Below, piece after piece: positions 54,109-64,000 of a stretch of DNA of 64,000 bases. Positions within the stretch are counted from its first letter, which is position 1; each line of letters opens with the position of its first letter. The notes under the pieces were generated by a model. The model saw only the letters and a program-made list of their open reading frames with translations, had not been told where the DNA came from and searched no databases. Location of the stretch: assembly GCA_008107755.1 (NCBI GenBank), contig VIRH01000058.1, positions 124,001 to 188,000 of the forward strand. The letters are read 5' to 3'. Source of the stretch: Rhodobacterales bacterium. GTDB lineage: Bacteria > Pseudomonadota > Alphaproteobacteria > Rhizobiales > Stappiaceae. A program made the translations under genes and the position numbers.

Positions 54109-55890
54109 TCAGGCTTCCGGCAGGTTCAGGCGCAAATGCAGATCCCGAAGCTGAGCCGGCGTCACCTCACTCGGAGCACCCATCATCAGATCTTCGGCTT
54201 TCTGGTTCATCGGGAAGAGCATGACTTCGCGGATGTTGGCTTCATCTGCCAGAAGCATCACGATACGGTCGATCCCGGCTGCACAGCCGCCGTGCGGAGG
54301 TGCCCCGTACTGGAACGCATTGACCATGCCGCCGAAGCGCTTGTCGACTTCTTCCTTGGGATAGCCTGCAATCTCGAAGGCCTTGTACATGATTTCCGGC
54401 TTGTGGTTCCGGATAGCCCCGGACACCAGCTCGTGGCCGTTGCACGTAAGGTCGTACTGATAACCGCGCACGTCGAGCGGATCGCCTTCCAACGCTTCCA
54501 TTCCACCCTGAGGCATGGAGAAGGGGTTGTGTTCGAAGTCGATCTCGCCGGTTTCCTCATCGCGTTCGTAGATCGGGAAATCCACGATCCATGCGAATTC
54601 GAAACGGTTCTTGTCAGTGTGACCGAGTTCCTCGCCGATGATGACGCGTGCTTTGGCCGCGACCGACTCGAACTGCTTCGGTTTGCCACCGAGGAAGAAG
54701 GCCGCATCGCCTTCTTCGAGGCCAAGCTGGGTGCGGATGGCTTCGGTCCGCTCAGGACCGATGTTCTTCGCGAGCGGGCCTGCCGCTTCCGTCGACCCGT
54801 CTTCTGCCTTGCGCCAGAAGATATAGCCCATGCCTGGGAGCCCCTGCTCCTGGGCAAACTTGTTCATCCGGTCGCAGAACTTGCGGCTCCCGCCCTTGGG
54901 CGCCGGAACCGCACGGATTTCGGTTCCAGGCTGCTGCAGCAGATTGGCGAAGATGGCGAAACCCGAACCGTCGAAATGCTCGGAAACGATCTGCATCTTG
55001 ATCGGGTTGCGAAGGTCCGGCTTGTCGGTGCCGTACCAGAGCGCGCTATCCTTGTAGGAAATATGGGGCCAGTTCCGGTTGACCGGGCGGTCCTTGCCGA
55101 ACTTCTCGAAACAGCCCGCAATCACGGGTTCGATCGTGTCGAAGACTTCCTGCTGGGTGACAAAGGACATTTCCATGTCGAGCTGGTAGAAATCGGTCGG
55201 CGACCGGTCGGCGCGCGGATCTTCATCGCGGAAGCAAGGCGCGATCTGGAAGTACTTGTCGAAACCGGAAACCATCAGAAGCTGCTTGAACTGCTGCGGG
55301 GCCTGCGGCAACGCGTAGAACTTGCCCGGATGCAGACGAGACGGAACCAGGAAGTCGCGCGCGCCTTCCGGGGACGACGCGGTGATGATCGGCGTCTGGA
55401 ACTCGTTAAAACCGATCGACCACATACGGTCCCGCAGATCCCGAACGACATTCGAACGCAGGATCATGTTATCATGCAGCTTTTCGCGGCGCAGATCGAG
55501 GAAGCGGTATTTCAGGCGCACTTCTTCTGGATATTCCAGTTCACCGAAGACAGGCAGCGGCAGCTCCTTGGCTGCGCCCAGGACTTCCATCTCGCGGATG
55601 AAGACCTCGATCTCGCCCGTCGGAAGCTCGGTGTTGATCGTCTCGTCGGTACGCTTCTTCACGTTGCCGTCGATGCGGATGCACCATTCGGAGCGCACGC
55701 TCTCTGCCAGCTTGAATGCAGCCGAATCCGGATCGACCACGCACTGGGTGACACCGTAATGATCGCGCAAATCAATGAACAGCACCCCGCCATGATCGCG
55801 GACCCTGTGGACCCAGCCGGAAAGACGGATGGTCTGGCCCTCGTCGGACAGACGGAGATCACCGCACGTGTGACTACGGTAGGGGTGCAT
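54109..55890 (-). CDS. aspS: Aspartate-tRNA ligase
   Basis: 593 residues from ATG 55890 with GAGGAAT 6 bases upstream; the frame upstream to 55971 is not typical. An N-terminal OB anticodon-binding domain ([18 protein letters not shown]...[20 protein letters not shown]) precedes the class II catalytic core: motif 2 [24 protein letters not shown], the GAD insertion, and motif 3 [22 protein letters not shown]. It charges tRNA-Asp. Whether it also charges tRNA-Asn cannot be decided from the sequence by eye. Confidence 0.97.
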   Translation of the reverse strand: MHPYRSHTCGDLRLSDEGQTIRLSGWVHRVRDHGGVLFIDLRDHYGVTQCVVDPDSAAFKLAESVRSEWCIRIDGNVKKRTDETINTELPTGEIEVFIREMEVLGAAKELPLPVFGELEYPEEVRLKYRFLDLRREKLHDNMILRSNVVRDLRDRMWSIGFNEFQTPIITASSPEGARDFLVPSRLHPGKFYALPQAPQQFKQLLMVSGFDKYFQIAPCFRDEDPRADRSPTDFYQLDMEMSFVTQQEVFDTIEPVIAGCFEKFGKDRPVNRNWPHISYKDSALWYGTDKPDLRNPIKMQIVSEHFDGSGFAIFANLLQQPGTEIRAVPAPKGGSRKFCDRMNKFAQEQGLPGMGYIFWRKAEDGSTEAAGPLAKNIGPERTEAIRTQLGLEEGDAAFFLGGKPKQFESVAAKARVIIGEELGHTDKNRFEFAWIVDFPIYERDEETGEIDFEHNPFSMPQGGMEALEGDPLDVRGYQYDLTCNGHELVSGAIRNHKPEIMYKAFEIAGYPKEEVDKRFGGMVNAFQYGAPPHGGCAAGIDRIVMLLADEANIREVMLFPMNQKAEDLMMGAPSEVTPAQLRDLHLRLNLPEA

Positions 55891-56050
55891 TCTGATTCCT
55901 CGGTATTTTTCTTGGCATAGAAAATCATTACGGCCCGCCGGAGGCAGGCCGTGTCCGGCTGCAAAAGCCATGTCGTGGGGCGAAAGTCAAGGGAAAGGCT
56001 TGTGGAAGGCTTTTGTCCTGTCCAATCACATTGAAGCCGTCCGTGCTTCG

Positions 56051-56677
56051 TCAGACGTCGACCGCCTGGAGCAACGGATGCCACTGGCCGCGAATTTCGT
56101 GGGCCCTGGTGTCCTGATAGTCAAAGATGCCGGATCCCGCCGCGGCATGACGGGCGTAGAGCACGCGGTCGGAAATACGGGCGAGCAGCGGATAGCCTTT
56201 TTTCGCAAACGTCTTTTCCAGATCGGCCACCTGGGTAGAGCGGCGGTTGATCCGGTTGGCAACCACGTGGATGTCGGCCTTGCCCTTTCGCACACGCTTG
56301 ACGTCGGAAATGCCATCGAGGAATTTCAGTGTGGCATCCCAGTCGAAGGCCGAAGCCAGCACCGGAACGATGATGTCGGACGCCTCGGCAATGAGGGTCT
56401 TGGCCAGCTCCGAGCGCAGACCGCCCGGTCCGTCTATGACGATGGCGTCGAGTGCCTTGTCCTTGTCGCCGATCGCCTCTTCCTTGGTCCAGTTGAGCGC
56501 CTCGATTCTCACCAGCGACTTCGGCCGGCGCTTCGCCCAGGAAAGGGAAGACTTCTGCCGGTCCGCATCCGCGAGCGCGACATCCTCACCGCGCATGGCC
56601 AGTGCGACGGCGAGATTCGTGGCAACAGTGGTCTTGCCGCAACCGCCCTTCGAGTTGACCACCAGAATCTTGCGCAT
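56051..56677 (-). CDS. ParA-like P-loop ATPase
   Basis: 208 residues. Deviant Walker A NSKGGCGKTT, then LADADRQKSSLSW (Walker A' Asp), AIVIDGPGGL (Walker B), and DIIVPVLASAFDW. A ParA/MinD-family switch of small size. No parB partner is adjacent, so its cargo is unknown. It is on the same strand as aspS, 160 bases upstream of it. Confidence 0.88.
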   Translation of the reverse strand: MRKILVVNSKGGCGKTTVATNLAVALAMRGEDVALADADRQKSSLSWAKRRPKSLVRIEALNWTKEEAIGDKDKALDAIVIDGPGGLRSELAKTLIAEASDIIVPVLASAFDWDATLKFLDGISDVKRVRKGKADIHVVANRINRRSTQVADLEKTFAKKGYPLLARISDRVLYARHAAAGSGIFDYQDTRAHEIRGQWHPLLQAVDV

Positions 56678-56820
56678 TCTTCCTCACTTTGTGCATTTGC
56701 TTTTTGCCGGGCCCCGCACAACATAGGCGCACAAATTGCACCTTTACAAGTTTCACCTTAATAAAAATTGCCATTTCGTGGCGACAAAGCGGCGGAACTC
56801 GGGTATAGGTTTCGATCACC

Positions 56821-58005
56821 ATGCATGTGATTACAAAAACAAAAGATCTTGCTGCTGCCTGCCAGCGCCTTGCAGCCAATGACTATGTAACGGTGGACAC
56901 GGAATTCCTCCGTGAGACGACCTTCTGGCCCAAGCTATGCGTGATCCAGATGGCCGGGCCGGACATGGCGTTCATCGTGGACGCACTCTCGGAAGGACTC
57001 GATCTCCAGCCCTTCTTCGAGCTGATGGCTAACGACAGCGTGACGAAAGTTTTCCACGCTGCGCGTCAGGATATCGAAATCATCTACCACCTGGGGGAAT
57101 TGATCCCCGCACCGCTGTTCGACACGCAGGTCGCCGCGATGGTGTGCGGGTTTGGCGATTCCATCTCCTACGATCAGCTTGTCTACAAGGTGACTGGCGC
57201 CCGGATCGACAAGTCCTCCCGATTCACCGATTGGGCACGCCGCCCGCTCACGACGAAACAACTCGACTATGCGCTGGCCGACGTCACGCACTTGCGGGAT
57301 GCCTACCAGTTCCTGAAAGCCAATCTGGCGGAGCAGAACCGTAGCCACTGGGTTCAGGACGAAATGAAGGTGCTGACGTCCATCGGCACCTACAGGACGG
57401 ATCCGGACCAGGCCTGGAAAAGGCTCAAGCTGCGTGTTCGCAAACCGGTGGAACTTGCTGTTCTCATGGAAGTTGCAGCGTGGCGGGAAACAGAAGCCCA
57501 GTCACGCGACGTACCGCGCAGCCGTGTCATCAAGGACGACGCCATCTACGAACTCGCGGCCCAGCAGCCAATAGACGCTGAGGCCCTTGGACGCCTCAGG
57601 ACGATACCACGCGGCTTTGAACGCTCACGGTCGGCGGACGAGATCCTCAAGGCGGTCAAGCGTGCGGTCGAGTTGCCGAAGGAAAGGATGCCCAAGCTGC
57701 CGAAAGGCCGGCAGGCACCCGATGGGTCGGCTGCCGCTGTCGATCTGCTGAAGGTCCTTTTGAAGCTGACCAGCGAAGCACACGGCGTGGCGGCCAAGGT
57801 CATTGCAACTGTTGATGACCTCGAAAAGATCGCGGCAGACGATGATGCGGATGTGGCAGCACTACAGGGCTGGCGCCGAGAGCTGTTCGGCGAAACCGCA
57901 CTCAAGCTGAAACGCGGCGAAGTTGCCCTTGCCTTCAAGAACCGGCAGATCGTTGTGGTGGACCAGCCTGTTGAAGAGGATGTCAGCACGCAGGCGGCGG
58001 AATAG
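56821..58005 (+). CDS. rnd: Ribonuclease D
   Basis: 394 residues. DEDDy exonuclease domain with [10 protein letters not shown] (D-E), HAARQDIE, and Y-x3-D in [13 protein letters not shown], then an HRDC domain from ~200. 3'-5' exonuclease acting in tRNA 3' maturation. Divergent from the ParA-like gene, convergent with ppx. Confidence 0.95.
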   Translation: MHVITKTKDLAAACQRLAANDYVTVDTEFLRETTFWPKLCVIQMAGPDMAFIVDALSEGLDLQPFFELMANDSVTKVFHAARQDIEIIYHLGELIPAPLFDTQVAAMVCGFGDSISYDQLVYKVTGARIDKSSRFTDWARRPLTTKQLDYALADVTHLRDAYQFLKANLAEQNRSHWVQDEMKVLTSIGTYRTDPDQAWKRLKLRVRKPVELAVLMEVAAWRETEAQSRDVPRSRVIKDDAIYELAAQQPIDAEALGRLRTIPRGFERSRSADEILKAVKRAVELPKERMPKLPKGRQAPDGSAAAVDLLKVLLKLTSEAHGVAAKVIATVDDLEKIAADDDADVAALQGWRRELFGETALKLKRGEVALAFKNRQIVVVDQPVEEDVSTQAAE

Positions 58006-58094
58006 CTTCCGTCTGCGTCTTCGCAGCAGTCCCAGCAGACTGATTTCTCGCTGAATTGTCCTGAATAGCCAGGATCTGGCAGGTCAAAAGCCAA

Positions 58095-59615
58095 TTAGCC
58101 GGAGCGAACCTCGACGTCCGCGTTGATCGCCTTGCCGAGCTGAGCGGCGCGTTTTCTAAGTCTTTCCCCATCCATTTCAACAAGCGCCTTGCCAAGATCG
58201 AGCGCAATCCCAGCGTCGGTCTTGAGGATACCAACCTTCGGCAGCATGCCGGAAATGGATGCGCTGAGCAGCGATGCAACACGCATGGTCGCACCGAGAA
58301 CCTTCGCCCGGATGCGTAGACGCTCGGTGAAGAGATGGCGAATGACCTCCGAAAGAGCCCCTTCCCTCAGGCCTGCATGCCTGTAGAAAACAGCCGCGGC
58401 GAGATAGGCGCGGCTGGCGTGATCCAGGCCGACGAAGGAAGCGTTGGAAATGATGTTGAGGCTCTGCTCTCCGCGGTAGTCGGGATGCGCGCGCCAGCCG
58501 ATGTCGGACAGGAGGCAGGCCGCGTGCCTCAGCCGGCGCTCGTTCGCTGTTTCCTCGATCTCCAGAACCCGGAACAGTTCGTCCGTCCAGGCGATGAGTT
58601 CCTCGGAGTGTTCCGGCGAGCGGGCCCGCAACGTGCACAGTTCACGTGCTGCCTCGATGACCGGATCATGGGCCTGCATCTCCGGCGACAGGCGCTCATG
58701 AAGCAGCCCCTCACGCACGCCGGTTGCCGAAAAGAGAACCCGTTCGGCCTTCATCGAAATCAGCACCTGTTCCAGCACGACGGCCCCTATGGGAACCAGT
58801 GACCGGCGCTGCTTTGAAACAACGTCGGCGTTGTCGACACCTTCGAGGTTGGGAACCATGATCCGTCGGCAGAACTCGATCGCTTCTTCCGCGGGGATCT
58901 CGTAATTGTGCATCACGTGCAGCGGATAGTCGTTCTGTATCAGATGCAGCCGGCCGAGAGAGCGCCAGGTGCCGCCGACAGCATAAAATGTCCGCTCACC
59001 CGGGGCGAGTTCGGGCCATTCGAAATCCTTCAGGGCGGCTTCGGCGATCTTCTGGGCCTTGGCTATCTTGCCTTCCGCTTCCTCGGCAAGACGCAGCCCG
59101 CCAAGGGGAAATGTGGCTCCTGCGCCCGGCTTGTCGTCGATGATGTCGACAAGCTCCAGGCTGCCGCCCCCCATATCACCAACAATACCGCGGGGTTGCC
59201 AGAAGCCTGCAATTACGCCCAGGGCGGAATAATAGGCTTCTTCGTTGCCGTCCAGAATGCGGACAGGCGCTTCCAGTATCTTCTCGACCTGGCTGACAAA
59301 CTCGGGGCCGTTTTCCGCGTCGCGTGCGGCAGCTGTCGCGACGATGTAGATGTCCTTGCAGCCGGTATGTCGGATCAGCGCCTTGAAGCGCGCGAGCTCG
59401 CTCAAGGCAAGTTTGACGGATTCGTCGGCGAGACGTCCCGTCGCGCCAACACCACGGCCAAGGCCGGCCAGAAGCTTCTCGTTGAAAAGCATCGTCGGCG
59501 TGCGGGCCTTGCGCTCGTAGATCACAAGGCGCACCGAGTTGGAGCCGATGTCCACAACCGCGATCGGGCCCGATCCGTTGAGCCTTCCGCGCGCCGGCTT
59601 GAACTGGCCTGTCAT
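58095..59615 (-). CDS. ppx: Exopolyphosphatase / pppGpp phosphohydrolase
   Basis: 506 residues. ASKHA fold: phosphate-1 loop VVDIGSNSVRLVIYE, IVATAAARDAENG, and phosphate-2 loop GDMGGGSLELV. The C-terminal HD-like helical region (~310-500) is included. It releases phosphate from polyphosphate ends and may act on pppGpp. It starts one base after the ppk stop, so the two are translationally coupled; making and degrading polyphosphate are thus encoded together. Confidence 0.95.
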   Translation of the reverse strand: MTGQFKPARGRLNGSGPIAVVDIGSNSVRLVIYERKARTPTMLFNEKLLAGLGRGVGATGRLADESVKLALSELARFKALIRHTGCKDIYIVATAAARDAENGPEFVSQVEKILEAPVRILDGNEEAYYSALGVIAGFWQPRGIVGDMGGGSLELVDIIDDKPGAGATFPLGGLRLAEEAEGKIAKAQKIAEAALKDFEWPELAPGERTFYAVGGTWRSLGRLHLIQNDYPLHVMHNYEIPAEEAIEFCRRIMVPNLEGVDNADVVSKQRRSLVPIGAVVLEQVLISMKAERVLFSATGVREGLLHERLSPEMQAHDPVIEAARELCTLRARSPEHSEELIAWTDELFRVLEIEETANERRLRHAACLLSDIGWRAHPDYRGEQSLNIISNASFVGLDHASRAYLAAAVFYRHAGLREGALSEVIRHLFTERLRIRAKVLGATMRVASLLSASISGMLPKVGILKTDAGIALDLGKALVEMDGERLRKRAAQLGKAINADVEVRSG

Positions 59616-59616
59616 C

Positions 59617-61839
59617 CTAACCTCGTTTTTGCCGCTCGAGGAACGGCCGTGGCCGATCGCTTTTCAAGGATTTACCACGCCCGGAGAGTGATGGATTGGT
59701 CATGAAATACCGGTGTGCATTGAACGGCTCCTCATTCGGCCCCGGAACGATGCGCTCGTGACTTCCGTCGGGCAGAATGCGCCAGCTCTGCTCGTTGTCC
59801 TTCAGATTGGCGACCATGATCTGATCAAGCACCTGTTCATGCACCGTGGGCGTCAACAATGGCGTCAGCACCTCGACCCTGCGGTCAATGTTGCGCGGCA
59901 TCAGATCCGCCGACCCGATATAGACATGCGCCTCCGGAGATGGGAGCCCGTAGCCGTTGCCGAAGCAATAGATCCGGGAATGCTCAAGGAAACGTCCCAC
60001 GATCGATTTCACGCGAATGTTCTCGGACAAACCTTCGATGCCCGGTCGCAGGCAGCAGATGCCGCGAATGACGAGGTCGACCTGCACTCCCGCCTGACTG
60101 GCGCGGTAAAGGGAATCGATCACCTGCGAATCCACCAGGGAATTCATCTTCATCCAGATCTGCGCCGGTCGTCCGGCCTTGGCATGATCAATCTCCGCCT
60201 CGGTCAGCTCCAGCATGCGCGCGCGCAAATTGACCGGCGAGACGACCAGATGCTTGAGCTTCGCCGGCTTGGCGTAACCGGTGATGTAATTGAAGACGCC
60301 GGCGGCATCCTCGGCAATTCCCGGGTCGTCGGTGAAGAACGACAGGTCTTCGTAGATCCGTGCCGTAATCGGATGGTAGTTGCCGGTTCCGATGTGACAG
60401 TAGGTCTTCAGCTGCCCATGCTCCCGGCGAATGACCATGGAGATCTTTGAGTGCGTCTTCAGCTCGATGAAACCGAAGACCACCTGAACGCCGGCCCTTT
60501 CAAGGTCTCGCGCCCATTTGATGTTGGCTTCCTCGTCGAACCTGGCCTTCAGCTCGACCAGGGCCGTCACAGATTTGCCAGCCTCTGCTGCTTCCGCCAG
60601 CGCCTTCACGATGGGCGAGTCGTTCGACGTACGGTAAAGCGTCTGTTTGATCGCAACCACATCCGGGTCACGCGCAGCCTGCCGGAGGTATTGAACAACG
60701 ACGTCAAAGGACTCGTATGGGTGGTGAACAACGATGTCCTTTTGGTGGATTGCGGCAAGGCAATCGCCCCCATGCTCGCGGATGCGCTCCGGAAAGCGGG
60801 CGGTGTACGGCTCGAACTTCAAATCCGGACGCTCGAGATCCACGATCTGGGACAAATTGTTGAGTGCCAGCAGTCCGTTGGCGAGAAAGATCTCGTTCTT
60901 GCTGACGTTCAGAGCGTCCGCCACGAATTCGCGCAGCGCCGGGGGGGTCGTTTCCTGAATTTCGAGCCGGATCACCGAGCCCCTGCGGCGGCGTTTCAGC
61001 GCGCTTTCGAACAGCCGTACGAGGTCCTCGGCCTCCTCCTCGATTTCCAGATCGCTGTCCCGAATGACGCGGAACGCGCCCTTGCCGCGGATTTCGTAAC
61101 CCGGAAAAAGACGGCCGATGAAAAGACTCACAACGCGCTCGATCGCGACGAACCGCGCCGCGCCGCCCTCGATATCCGGCAGACGCACAAAACGCTCGAC
61201 CTGGTTCGGGATCCTCAGGAGCGCGATCATGCCGCGCCCGCCGGTCGTCGGAGCCAGTTCGAAAACGATGGAGAAGCCCAGGTTTGGTATAAAAGGAAAC
61301 GGATGCGCGGGATCAATGGCCAGCGGCGTCAGCACCGGGAAGACATAGGCCAGGAAGTAGTCCTGCAACCAGCGTCGTTCGGCGTCATCGAGACTTTCGC
61401 CGTTCAGGATCTCGACGCCTTTTTCCACGATCTCGCCGCGAAGGTCGCCCCAGATTTTCTGTTGGGTCGCCTGAAGTTTGCGCACCGCGTCACTAATCTT
61501 CTGAAGCTGCTCGCTCGGCGTCAGGCTGTCGTCGGACAAGCTGGTGACTTCTGCCCGCTGCTGACCACGCAGACCGGCAACACGCACCATGAAGAACTCA
61601 TCGAGGTTGTTGGCGGAAATCGAGAGAAACCGAACCCTCTCCAGCAGCGGATGGTTCGGGTTGGCAGCTTCTTCGAGAACGCGAAGATTGAACTGCAGCC
61701 ATGACAGTTCGCGGTTCATGAACCGGGCCGGAGACTGCGCAAGATCTGCGCCGCTTTCGATTGCGGCGGAAGCCGTTTTTTCCACCAGCGGCTCGGATGA
61801 CGAGGACAGGATCTCGGAAAGATCGCTCGAGTCGTTCAT
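59617..61839 (-). CDS. ppk: Polyphosphate kinase 1
   Basis: 740 residues. N-terminal domain starting [20 protein letters not shown], then FASLFV-like [26 protein letters not shown], and the phospho-His region [11 protein letters not shown] in the PLD-like catalytic domain; [10 protein letters not shown] near the C-terminus. It reversibly makes polyphosphate from ATP. First of ppk-ppx; hdaA lies 128 bases upstream. Confidence 0.96.
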   Translation of the reverse strand: MNDSSDLSEILSSSSEPLVEKTASAAIESGADLAQSPARFMNRELSWLQFNLRVLEEAANPNHPLLERVRFLSISANNLDEFFMVRVAGLRGQQRAEVTSLSDDSLTPSEQLQKISDAVRKLQATQQKIWGDLRGEIVEKGVEILNGESLDDAERRWLQDYFLAYVFPVLTPLAIDPAHPFPFIPNLGFSIVFELAPTTGGRGMIALLRIPNQVERFVRLPDIEGGAARFVAIERVVSLFIGRLFPGYEIRGKGAFRVIRDSDLEIEEEAEDLVRLFESALKRRRRGSVIRLEIQETTPPALREFVADALNVSKNEIFLANGLLALNNLSQIVDLERPDLKFEPYTARFPERIREHGGDCLAAIHQKDIVVHHPYESFDVVVQYLRQAARDPDVVAIKQTLYRTSNDSPIVKALAEAAEAGKSVTALVELKARFDEEANIKWARDLERAGVQVVFGFIELKTHSKISMVIRREHGQLKTYCHIGTGNYHPITARIYEDLSFFTDDPGIAEDAAGVFNYITGYAKPAKLKHLVVSPVNLRARMLELTEAEIDHAKAGRPAQIWMKMNSLVDSQVIDSLYRASQAGVQVDLVIRGICCLRPGIEGLSENIRVKSIVGRFLEHSRIYCFGNGYGLPSPEAHVYIGSADLMPRNIDRRVEVLTPLLTPTVHEQVLDQIMVANLKDNEQSWRILPDGSHERIVPGPNEEPFNAHRYFMTNPSLSGRGKSLKSDRPRPFLERQKRG

Positions 61840-61967
61840 GTGTCTTCCTTCCTCCGCGCCTGTCGGTACATGCCGTCAGGTTATCGTGTTTCGCCCTGTC
61901 AGCGCGCCGCTCTGACTATCATGGTCTCGCTGGCGCTCAAATGACAGAAATTTGCGGTGACAGTCGA

Positions 61968-62648
61968 TCAGAAGCCTTTATGCACATCTTCCAGAACCCG
62001 CCCCACGAGGGGTTTCGTGATCTTCACGCGGCCCGCCAGAGCCTCCTGATCGATTGCCTCGACGGCCTGCATCGCCACTTCAAGCGAGCGTTCCATGCGC
62101 ACGACCAGGTAATCCACCACCGTCTGTTCCACCGCTATCTGACGGTCAGCGAACAGTTTGACCAGAACACGGCGCAGGAGGTCATCATCCGGCTCCAGGA
62201 TTTCAACGGGCGTTGCCGCACGCAGACGCGACATCAGATCCGGCAGCGTCACCTTCCAGCTTGCCGGCCACGTCCTGCTGGTGATCAGCACGGTCTTGCC
62301 GGCCTGGCGCGACGCATTGAGGAGATGGAATAGCGCCGTGTCGCTAACGCCCCTGTGTGCGTCCTCGACAACGGCGGCAGGTGCCGCGACCAGCTCGGCG
62401 ACGGATGCTTCCGTCAGGTCGGTGGCGGCAATCACGCGGGCGCCTGTTCCATCGCGGAAGGCGTTCACGAGATGGGTTTTTCCCGCCCCGACGGGCCCCG
62501 CCAGCACCACGACGGGCGCCGGCCAGTCCGGCCAGCGCTCCAGCAATTCGAAAGCCGCCTTGTTGGACGCGCCGACCAGATAATCGTCGCGGGTCAACGC
62601 TGCTTCATGGGGCAGATCCAAAGGGATCTGGCGCGGTGGTTCCGCCAT
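61968..62648 (-). CDS. hdaA: DnaA-inactivator HdaA (DnaA/Hda-like AAA protein)
   Basis: 226 residues. The N-terminal QIPLDL (residues 7-12) is a beta-clamp binding motif. The AAA core has Walker A AGPVGAGKTH, Walker B-like VVEDAHR, sensor 1 SRTWPASW and LMSRLRAATPVEI. It lacks the DnaA DNA-binding domain. With the clamp it stimulates ATP hydrolysis by DnaA (RIDA). It starts 6 bases after the upstream AI-2E gene's stop. Confidence 0.93.
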   Translation of the reverse strand: MAEPPRQIPLDLPHEAALTRDDYLVGASNKAAFELLERWPDWPAPVVVLAGPVGAGKTHLVNAFRDGTGARVIAATDLTEASVAELVAAPAAVVEDAHRGVSDTALFHLLNASRQAGKTVLITSRTWPASWKVTLPDLMSRLRAATPVEILEPDDDLLRRVLVKLFADRQIAVEQTVVDYLVVRMERSLEVAMQAVEAIDQEALAGRVKITKPLVGRVLEDVHKGF

Positions 62649-62654
62649 AAACTC

Positions 62655-63752
62655 TTACTCTGACACTGACTTTTCGGCGGCATTCGATGTGCCGTCGGTT
62701 CCTTTGTAGAACGGACTTGCTAGGTACTGTCTCAGAGCGAAACGTGCAAGCACGCCGATCATGGCGGCGGCTGGAACCGCAATCAGCATCCCCACGAATC
62801 CAAAGAGATATCCAAAGGCAAAGAGCGCGAACATGAGGGAGACCGGATGCAGGCCCGTGCTGTCCCCGACGAGCTTCGGTTGAAGGATATTTCCTTCCAG
62901 AAACTGGCCGACGGCAAAGACTGCCGCCACGGCTGCGATCCATGGCCAGTCTGGCCAGAATTGCACCATCGCCACCCCGACGGAAACGATCAGCCCGAGC
63001 GATGCACCGACAAAGGGGATAAAACTGACAAGACCTGCCCCCATGCCGATCAGAAGTCCGAAATTGAGCCCCACCATGGCCAGCGACACTGCATAGAACG
63101 ATCCGAGAATGACGCAGACCGAAACCTGACCGCGCACAAATCCCGCGACAGCCCCGTCCATTTCCCTCGCGAGTTCCCGGATGTCGTCCTGATGATCACG
63201 CGGGAGCCAGCTGTCAATCCGCGCCACCATCCGGTCCCAGTCGAGCAGGAGATAGAAAGCCACCACGGGTGTGACGACGAAAAGCGACAGGATCGACAGC
63301 AGCGCCTGACCTCCGCTCCAGATCGATTGGGCGAGCTTGCCGATGAAGGACGCGCCCTGCCCGATCAGGTTGGACATCGACGACTGAAGATCCTCCTGCG
63401 AGATGCCGGAAATCTGGGTGAGGTTGGCAGGCATGTGCTGGGACAGAAGTGATTGCAGCTTGCTCGCCAGCTCAGGGAAGTTCTCCAGGAACAGCGACAG
63501 CTGGTTACCGAGAACCGGCAGAAGCAGAACGAAAAAGAGCACCAGTATCAGCACGAAGGCCAGGAGGATCGTGAGCGTCGCCCACATCCGGCCCATGCCG
63601 AACTTCTCCAGTTGGTCGCACACCGGGTCAAGAAGATAGGCGACAGCCATCCCGGCAACGAAGGGCAAAAGCACGCTGGAGAAGATGTAGACGAAGATGC
63701 AGCAGATGGCCAAGGACATCAGCCAGAACTGAACCTGACGGCGAAGGGTCAT
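62655..63752 (-). CDS. AI-2E family transporter-like membrane protein
   Basis: 365 residues from ATG 63752 with AAGGAAC about 9 bases upstream; the upstream extension to 63959 is not membrane-like. About seven to eight hydrophobic helices, with the characteristic FIPFVGASLGLIVSVGVAMVQF and PKLVGDSTGLHPVSLMFALFAFG segments. The name comes from E. coli TqsA, but members also act as Na+/H+ antiporters or have no known function. It precedes hdaA with a 6-base gap, an arrangement common in Rhizobiales. Confidence 0.9.
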   Translation of the reverse strand: MTLRRQVQFWLMSLAICCIFVYIFSSVLLPFVAGMAVAYLLDPVCDQLEKFGMGRMWATLTILLAFVLILVLFFVLLLPVLGNQLSLFLENFPELASKLQSLLSQHMPANLTQISGISQEDLQSSMSNLIGQGASFIGKLAQSIWSGGQALLSILSLFVVTPVVAFYLLLDWDRMVARIDSWLPRDHQDDIRELAREMDGAVAGFVRGQVSVCVILGSFYAVSLAMVGLNFGLLIGMGAGLVSFIPFVGASLGLIVSVGVAMVQFWPDWPWIAAVAAVFAVGQFLEGNILQPKLVGDSTGLHPVSLMFALFAFGYLFGFVGMLIAVPAAAMIGVLARFALRQYLASPFYKGTDGTSNAAEKSVSE

Positions 63753-64000
63753 CGGCAAAGTTCCTTTTTGTTCGATGCATTTGCATTTGACGAAACGGCA
63801 GAGCGTGATGGGTCGCCGGCGCCTCGCGAACCGGGCACGGAGCCAGAAAGGCGCCCCCTTACGGTCCGTTTCGGCACGCGGAAATCCCCCCGACCTTGGC
63901 AACTCGTCTTCATGGTCGCGCTCATATCCTTCAAATCCAGAGGCGGCCTGCCCCGGCATCGCCGGGTTACATCGCTTGACCGGTCAAGTCCACCGTAGCG
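63753..64000. other. Right edge, no gene recognised
   Basis: 248 bases upstream of the leftward AI-2E gene. Open frames here lack ribosome sites and family signals. In related genomes purM is often divergent at this point, but its coding start is not seen within the window. Confidence 0.5.

Noticed and set aside
54136-55920. Plus-strand open frame of 594 codons opposite aspS
   Set aside because: Complete mirror of aspS codon bias; no domain seen.
60451-61704. Plus-strand open frame of 417 codons opposite ppk
   Set aside because: Antisense shadow without start signal or domain.
63453-63998. Plus-strand open frame at the right edge
   Set aside because: Mostly antisense to the AI-2E gene; does not resemble purM.

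Overview
This window is chromosomal DNA from an alphaproteobacterium. The best guess is a Hyphomicrobiales/Rhizobiales lineage, perhaps a marine Stappiaceae (Roseibium/Labrenzia-like) organism; that placement is inference from gene content and order. Supporting signs are a fused anthranilate synthase TrpE(G), DivK, an EipB/DUF1849 envelope protein, HdaA with a clamp-binding N-terminus, DUF3572, DUF482, and an aspS-rnd-ppx-ppk-hdaA run. Coding density is high, GC is high, and several genes use GTG or TTG starts. I see no rRNA, tRNA, IS element, prophage or CRISPR array. The window reads as core chromosome with a few accessory genes between conserved blocks.

Left part (1-16.3 kb): the 3' part of trpE(G) and its terminator; three small or unusual proteins (a secreted protein with three DADGD motifs, a membrane-anchored TerB-like protein, and a secreted caspase-fold protein lacking the catalytic dyad); a large ammonium-transporter/PAS/GGDEF/EAL fusion; ilvD; a TetR regulator with an Old Yellow Enzyme gene and a clear palindromic operator; an orphan Leu/Ile/Val-type binding protein; an SH3 membrane protein; a cysteine-containing secreted protein; and an MltB-type lytic transglycosylase.

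Middle (16.3-38.6 kb): a secreted cupin, a UPF0173 hydrolase, ruvX and an AEC carrier. Then comes a housekeeping chain: pyrB, a zinc-ligand-deficient dihydroorotase homologue (pyrC'), DUF3108, plsY-dprA (overlapping), topA-rnr-DUF983-NUDIX (each overlapping the next) and rpmG. A 550-base non-coding gap follows, then divK with no pleD beside it. After it come DUF3572-HAD, dinB with a zinc-finger extension, eipB, RidA, a GDPD and a DUF482 protein.

Right part (38.6-64 kb): a tandem GNAT protein, an ABM-fold protein and an OxyR-like LysR regulator without the usual cysteines; two small proteins; ureide-catabolism genes allE-allA; a TetR-controlled RND efflux operon with two operator-like repeats; a CSS-type EAL phosphodiesterase divergent from a PfkB kinase; an unrecognised secreted protein; an MsbA-like ABC exporter; aspS; a ParA-like ATPase; rnd; and the ppk-ppx polyphosphate pair, hdaA and an AI-2E family membrane protein. 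Themes across the window are nitrogen and pyrimidine metabolism, c-di-GMP signalling (two proteins), envelope maintenance and DNA processing. No single large undescribed multi-gene system is evident. The strongest leads are the Amt-c-di-GMP fusion, the pseudo-caspase, the DADGD-repeat protein, the pseudo-dihydroorotase, and the structured gap beside divK.
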